Assembly (NCBI RefSeq): GCF_002307355.1
Contig: NZ_CP017481.1
Coordinates: 1,178,001-1,242,000, forward strand
DNA: 64,000 nucleotides
DNA from: Pectobacterium polaris
GTDB taxonomy: Bacteria > Pseudomonadota > Gammaproteobacteria > Enterobacterales > Enterobacteriaceae
Direction: 5' to 3'
Under the pieces are notes generated by a model. The model worked only from the letters and a program-made list of their open reading frames with translations, had not been told where the DNA came from and made no database searches. The position numbers and the translations under genes were made by a program. Shown here piece after piece: positions 60,372 to 64,000 of the stretch. The stretch's first letter is position 1. The number at the start of each line of letters is the position of its first letter.

Positions 60372-61274
60372 ATGACACACGTCACTGAACCTGTTGTAAA
60401 TAGCGCACCGAAGCCGATGACCCCGCTACAGGAATTCTGGCACTATTTTAAACGTAACAAAGGCGCGGTTGTTGGCATGGTGTATGTCGTGCTGATGCTG
60501 ATTATCGCCATTGGCGCCAACGTGTTGGCACCGCATGCGCCCGCTGAGCAGTTCCGCGATGCGCTGCTTCGTCCACCGGTCTGGCAAGAAGGCGGAAGCT
60601 GGCAGTTTATTCTGGGAACAGATGACGTCGGGCGTGATGTCCTGTCCCGTCTGATGTACGGCGCACGCCTGTCGCTGCTGGTCGGCTGTCTGGTGGTGGC
60701 GCTGTCGCTGGTGCTGGGCGTGATCTTCGGTCTGCTGGCTGGGTATTTCGGCGGTGTGGTCGATGCGCTCATCATGCGTATCGTCGATATCATGCTGGCG
60801 CTGCCGAGCCTGCTGTTGGCGCTGGTGCTGGTGGCCGTCTTCGGGCCTTCGATTGTGAACGCCTCGCTGGCGCTGACCTTCGTGGCATTGCCGCACTATG
60901 TCCGTTTGACCCGTGCGGCGGTGCTGGTGGAAGTCAATCGCGACTACGTCACGGCTTCACGCGTGGCGGGAGCCAGTTCGGCACGCCAGATGTTCGTCAA
61001 CATTCTTCCGAACTGCCTGGCACCGTTGATTGTGCAGGCTTCTCTCGGCTTTTCTAACGCCATTCTTGATATGGCTGCTTTGGGTTTCCTCGGTATGGGC
61101 GCACAGCCGCCAACGCCAGAGTGGGGCACCATGCTGTCGGACGTTTTGCAGTTTGCGCAAAGCGCCTGGTGGGTGGTGACGTTCCCCGGCGTAGCAATCT
61201 TACTGACGGTATTGGCGTTTAACCTGATGGGGGACGGCTTGCGTGACGCTCTCGACCCCAAACTCAAGCAGTAG
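60372..61274 (+). CDS. dppC: Dipeptide ABC transporter permease DppC
   Basis: A 300-residue permease as in E. coli. ATG 60372 ([15 protein letters not shown]) has GGAAGG upstream. [23 protein letters not shown] near 81-103 and the EAA loop [23 protein letters not shown] near 195-217 are present. dppD starts 13 bases after the stop. Confidence 0.95.
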   Translation: MTHVTEPVVNSAPKPMTPLQEFWHYFKRNKGAVVGMVYVVLMLIIAIGANVLAPHAPAEQFRDALLRPPVWQEGGSWQFILGTDDVGRDVLSRLMYGARLSLLVGCLVVALSLVLGVIFGLLAGYFGGVVDALIMRIVDIMLALPSLLLALVLVAVFGPSIVNASLALTFVALPHYVRLTRAAVLVEVNRDYVTASRVAGASSARQMFVNILPNCLAPLIVQASLGFSNAILDMAALGFLGMGAQPPTPEWGTMLSDVLQFAQSAWWVVTFPGVAILLTVLAFNLMGDGLRDALDPKLKQ

Positions 61275-61287
61275 TAGAGGTAGAGAG

Positions 61288-62268
61288 ATGGCGTTGCTCA
61301 ATGTAGATAAACTGTCGGTTCACTTTGGTGATGAGGATCTGCCGTTTCGTGCGGTCGATCGTATCAGCTATCAGGTGGAAGAAGGTCAGGTAGTCGGTAT
61401 CGTCGGGGAATCTGGCTCCGGTAAATCCGTCAGCTCGCTGGCGATTATGGGGCTGATTGATTACCCCGGCAAAGTGATGGCCGATAAGCTGGAATTTAAC
61501 CAGCGTGACTTAACGAAAATTTCTGAGAAAGAACGGCGTAATTTGGTGGGTTCTGAAGTCGCGATGATTTTCCAGGACCCGATGACCAGCCTGAACCCCT
61601 GCTACACCGTGGGCTACCAGATCATGGAAGCTATCAAGGTGCATCAGGGCGGTAATCGCAAAACCCGTCGTCAGCGAGCGATTGACCTGCTGACGTTGGT
61701 CGGGATTCCCGATCCGGGCTCACGTCTTGACGTGTATCCGCACCAGCTTTCCGGTGGGATGAGCCAGCGTGTGATGATCGCGATGGCGATTGCCTGTCGG
61801 CCGAAGCTGCTGATTGCCGATGAACCAACCACGGCGCTGGACGTGACCATTCAGGCGCAGATCATCGAACTGCTGCTCGAATTGCAGCAGCGCGAAAACA
61901 TGGCGCTGATCCTGATTACCCACGATTTGGCGCTGGTGGCTGAAGCGGCACACCACATCATCGTGATGTATGCCGGGCAGGTGGTGGAGTCAGGCAAGGC
62001 GGCGGATATTTTCCGCGCACCTCGTCATCCGTATACCCAGGCGTTGCTGCGTGCGCTGCCGGAGTTTGCGGCGGACAAATCCCGACTGGCATCGCTGCCG
62101 GGCGTGGTGCCGGGTAAATATGACCGCCCGAACGGCTGTCTGTTAAACCCACGTTGCCCCTATGCGCAGGACCGCTGCCGTCAGGAAGAACCTGCACTGC
62201 GCGATATTCCTGGTCGTCAGGTGAAATGTCATACACCGCTCGATGATGCGGGGAGGCCAACCCTATGA
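61288..62268 (+). CDS. dppD: Dipeptide ABC transporter ATPase DppD
   Basis: A 326-residue ATPase. Walker A GESGSGKS near 41-48, signature SGGMSQR near 155 and Walker [13 protein letters not shown] near 175 are visible. The C-terminal oligopeptide-transporter extension has cysteines ([14 protein letters not shown]) that probably bind an iron-sulfur cluster. Its stop overlaps dppF (ATGA). Confidence 0.95.
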   Translation: MALLNVDKLSVHFGDEDLPFRAVDRISYQVEEGQVVGIVGESGSGKSVSSLAIMGLIDYPGKVMADKLEFNQRDLTKISEKERRNLVGSEVAMIFQDPMTSLNPCYTVGYQIMEAIKVHQGGNRKTRRQRAIDLLTLVGIPDPGSRLDVYPHQLSGGMSQRVMIAMAIACRPKLLIADEPTTALDVTIQAQIIELLLELQQRENMALILITHDLALVAEAAHHIIVMYAGQVVESGKAADIFRAPRHPYTQALLRALPEFAADKSRLASLPGVVPGKYDRPNGCLLNPRCPYAQDRCRQEEPALRDIPGRQVKCHTPLDDAGRPTL

Positions 62269-63275
62269 GTGAACTGAACGCAACATCGCAGCCGTATTTG
62301 CTGCATGCGATTGATTTGAAGAAACACTATCCGGTGAAAAAGGGCTTTTTCGCGCCAGAGCGGATGGTGAAAGCGCTGGACGGCGTTTCCTTTACGCTGG
62401 AACGCGGTAAAACGCTGGCGGTGGTAGGGGAATCCGGCTGTGGAAAATCCACGTTGGGCCGCCTGTTGACGATGATCGAAACCCCGTCTGATGGCGAGCT
62501 GTACTATCAGGGGCAGGATCTGCTGAAGCACGATCCTGAAGCGCAGAAGCTGCGTCGGCAGAAGATCCAGATCGTTTTCCAGAATCCGTACGGATCGCTC
62601 AATCCGCGTAAGAAAGTCGGTCAGATCCTGGAAGAACCGCTCCAGATCAACACTGAGCTGTCAAAAGCTGAACGCCGTGAAAAAGCGTTGGCGATGATGG
62701 CAAAAGTGGGGCTGAAAACGGAGCATTACGACCGCTACCCGCATATGTTCTCTGGTGGCCAGCGTCAGCGTATCGCTATCGCCCGTGGGCTGATGCTGGA
62801 CCCGGACGTGGTGATTGCCGATGAGCCCGTTTCGGCGCTGGACGTGTCGGTTCGCGCGCAGGTGCTGAACCTGATGATGGACTTGCAGCAGGAGCTGGGG
62901 CTGTCTTACGTCTTCATCTCACACGATCTGTCCGTCGTTGAACACATCGCTGATGAAGTGATGGTGATGTATCTGGGCCGCTGTGTGGAGAAGGGCAGTA
63001 AAGATGCCATTTTCAACAACCCGCGCCACCCGTATACGCAGGCGTTACTTTCCGCGACGCCGCGCCTGAACCCGGATTTACGCCGCGAACGCATCAAGCT
63101 GACGGGTGAACTGCCCAGCCCGCTGAATCCGCCGCCGGGATGCGCGTTCAACGCTCGCTGCCAGCGCTGCTTCAGCACCTGCACACAGTTCCAGCCGCAG
63201 TTGAAAACCTACGGCGAACAGCAGGTCGCCTGCTTCGCCGTCGACCAGGATGAACAGGGCACCGCAGTCGCCTAG
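62265..63275 (+). CDS. dppF: Dipeptide ABC transporter ATPase DppF
   Basis: A 336-residue ATPase forming a heterodimer with DppD. Walker [10 protein letters not shown] near 54-62, signature [14 protein letters not shown] near 163-176 and Walker [12 protein letters not shown] near 186 are visible. The C-terminal cysteine cluster [14 protein letters not shown] parallels that in DppD. It ends the operon and is followed by a strong terminator. Confidence 0.95.
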   Translation: MSELNATSQPYLLHAIDLKKHYPVKKGFFAPERMVKALDGVSFTLERGKTLAVVGESGCGKSTLGRLLTMIETPSDGELYYQGQDLLKHDPEAQKLRRQKIQIVFQNPYGSLNPRKKVGQILEEPLQINTELSKAERREKALAMMAKVGLKTEHYDRYPHMFSGGQRQRIAIARGLMLDPDVVIADEPVSALDVSVRAQVLNLMMDLQQELGLSYVFISHDLSVVEHIADEVMVMYLGRCVEKGSKDAIFNNPRHPYTQALLSATPRLNPDLRRERIKLTGELPSPLNPPPGCAFNARCQRCFSTCTQFQPQLKTYGEQQVACFAVDQDEQGTAVA

Positions 63276-63284
63276 TTTACCTTC

Positions 63285-63313
63285 AACGCCCCACACCGCG
63301 GTGTGGGGCGTTG
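63285..63313 (+). terminator. Terminator of the dpp operon
   Basis: A perfect 12-bp stem AACGCCCCACAC/GTGTGGGGCGTT closing a small CGCG loop, 10 bases after dppF. The T-run is short but the stem is very stable. Confidence 0.75.
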
Positions 63314-63329
63314 ATTGTGTGCTTATTCC

Positions 63330-63437
63330 ATTGGTATTCGGCGCATAAGCATACAGATTTTCCCCGCCTCTTATCCCAATTGGGTCCTGCGTGGTGAAGC
63401 GTCCGACGGCGTGATCATAGTAGCGGAACAGGTAATG
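63330..63437 (-). pseudogene. Rhs core remnant
   Basis: On the minus strand the frame reads [21 protein letters not shown], continuing [13 protein letters not shown], the conserved end of an Rhs core. A stop lies just upstream in frame and nothing else of an rhs gene is present here, so it is a decayed fragment of an orphan Rhs module. It lies downstream (in its own orientation) of the AT-rich partial gene at the window edge. The 173 bases between them show no gene. Confidence 0.8.
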
Positions 63438-63610
63438 ATATTATCGCTTTGGTACGCTACTATATTTCTGAACCCTATTTTTCTTAACTAAATGAATATC
63501 CGGTATAATATATTTTGTGATTTCTTAAGATAGCCATACTCAAAGAAGAACACGGTTACCAAAAACTACATATAGCTCTATTCCCATAGTTAATTAAAGC
63601 TCTCTGTAAC

Positions 63611-64000
63611 TTAAAAATTTTCCCAAAATTCTATTCTACGCTTGTCTTTTTCTTTCTTTTCGAATGTCAAATTAGACCCAACAACTTCAATCCAATATTT
63701 TGCATTTTCTAATACAAAGTGTTTATATTTATTGGTGTCATGTTTTTCCCACTCCTTATCGTTACTCACTCTTTCTTTAAGTACATCTTTTAGCCATGGT
63801 GAATCATTTACTTCATAGTAGTAACATTTGAAATCATTTTCAAAATAAATTGGATAGGTTTCTTTTTTTGTGAATCGTATATGTTTTACAGCCAATATGT
63901 TCTCCACATTAAAGCAGCCTAAAAAACCGGCATCCACAACTTCTCCATCAAGCATTGATTGATAATCCCAGCATTTGAAGTAATAAAAAAGCTCATCCCT
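63611..64000 (-). CDS. Partial AT-rich gene, possible Rhs-associated immunity protein
   Basis: At least 129 residues, open to the right edge, so the start is not visible; ATG 63955 is an internal methionine candidate. The protein is rich in aromatic and charged residues (RDELFYYFKCWDYQSML; DFKCYYYEVNDSPWLKD; KHFVLENAKYWIEVVG) and has no signal peptide in view. I recognise no family. Low GC, orientation and the Rhs remnant just downstream fit an immunity gene of an Rhs toxin lying beyond the window, which is inference. Confidence 0.5.
   Translation of the reverse strand, partial: RDELFYYFKCWDYQSMLDGEVVDAGFLGCFNVENILAVKHIRFTKKETYPIYFENDFKCYYYEVNDSPWLKDVLKERVSNDKEWEKHDTNKYKHFVLENAKYWIEVVGSNLTFEKKEKDKRRIEFWENF

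Overview
The window is a stretch of enterobacterial chromosome just downstream of the replication origin. It opens inside dnaA and continues dnaN-recF-gyrB. It later returns to the backbone order known from Escherichia coli: yidA, dgoRKADT, yidR-yidQ, ibpA-ibpB, yidE. Gene content suggests a soft-rot enterobacterium of the Pectobacterium type: two beta-glucoside PTS loci, an aliphatic sulfonate operon, citrate-type transporters with their sensor, a dpp operon and an Rhs remnant. The genus is inferred from content and remembered protein similarity; no search was run.

Layout. 1-5.3 kb: dnaA (3' part), dnaN, recF, gyrB. 5.4-18.2 kb: accessory block between gyrB and yidA with a MocR-type regulator, GNAT and AhpD-like genes, an MFS exporter, a chemoreceptor, an ascG-like repressor with a complete beta-glucoside PTS operon (IIB-IIC-IIA-6-phospho-beta-glucosidase) and an IS110-family element. 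18.4-20.4 kb: yidA and an orphan AT-rich lipoprotein gene. 20.7-30.0 kb: LysR regulator diverging from a peptide-type ABC transporter operon that also encodes a DHDPS/NAL-family lyase and two nucleoside hydrolases. 30.0-36.1 kb: HigBA-type toxin-antitoxin pair and the D-galactonate operon. 36.2-44.4 kb: ssuADCB without ssuE and a second beta-glucoside PTS locus lacking IIA and a repressor, bracketed by two BhsA/YhcN-type genes. 44.6-49.4 kb: yidR, yidQ, ibpAB with sigma-32 promoter and RNA-thermometer leaders, yidE. 49.4-56.1 kb: DASS transporter, DpiBA-type two-component system, a two-gene cassette flanked by copies of the dpiA 3' end, and a convergent 2HCT transporter. 57.5-63.3 kb: dppABCDF. 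63.3-64 kb: Rhs core remnant and a partial AT-rich gene.

How the genes work together. Several sugar or acid modules pair a sensor or repressor with transport and catabolism: AscG-like with the PTS, DgoR with dgoKADT, DpiBA with two carboxylate transporters. The second PTS locus may borrow IIA and the repressor from the first, because an AscG-like operator sits in front of it. Two complete oligopeptide-type ABC systems occur; both have a strong hairpin after the binding-protein gene, which would favour binding protein over membrane components.

Most worth a second look: the 54.0-54.6 kb cassette between diverged copies of the dpiA 3' end (differences synonymous within the coding part), the lyase/nucleoside-hydrolase/ABC operon, the IS110 element lodged in an extragenic hairpin repeat with a possible guide-RNA region, and a covarying hairpin repeat family.
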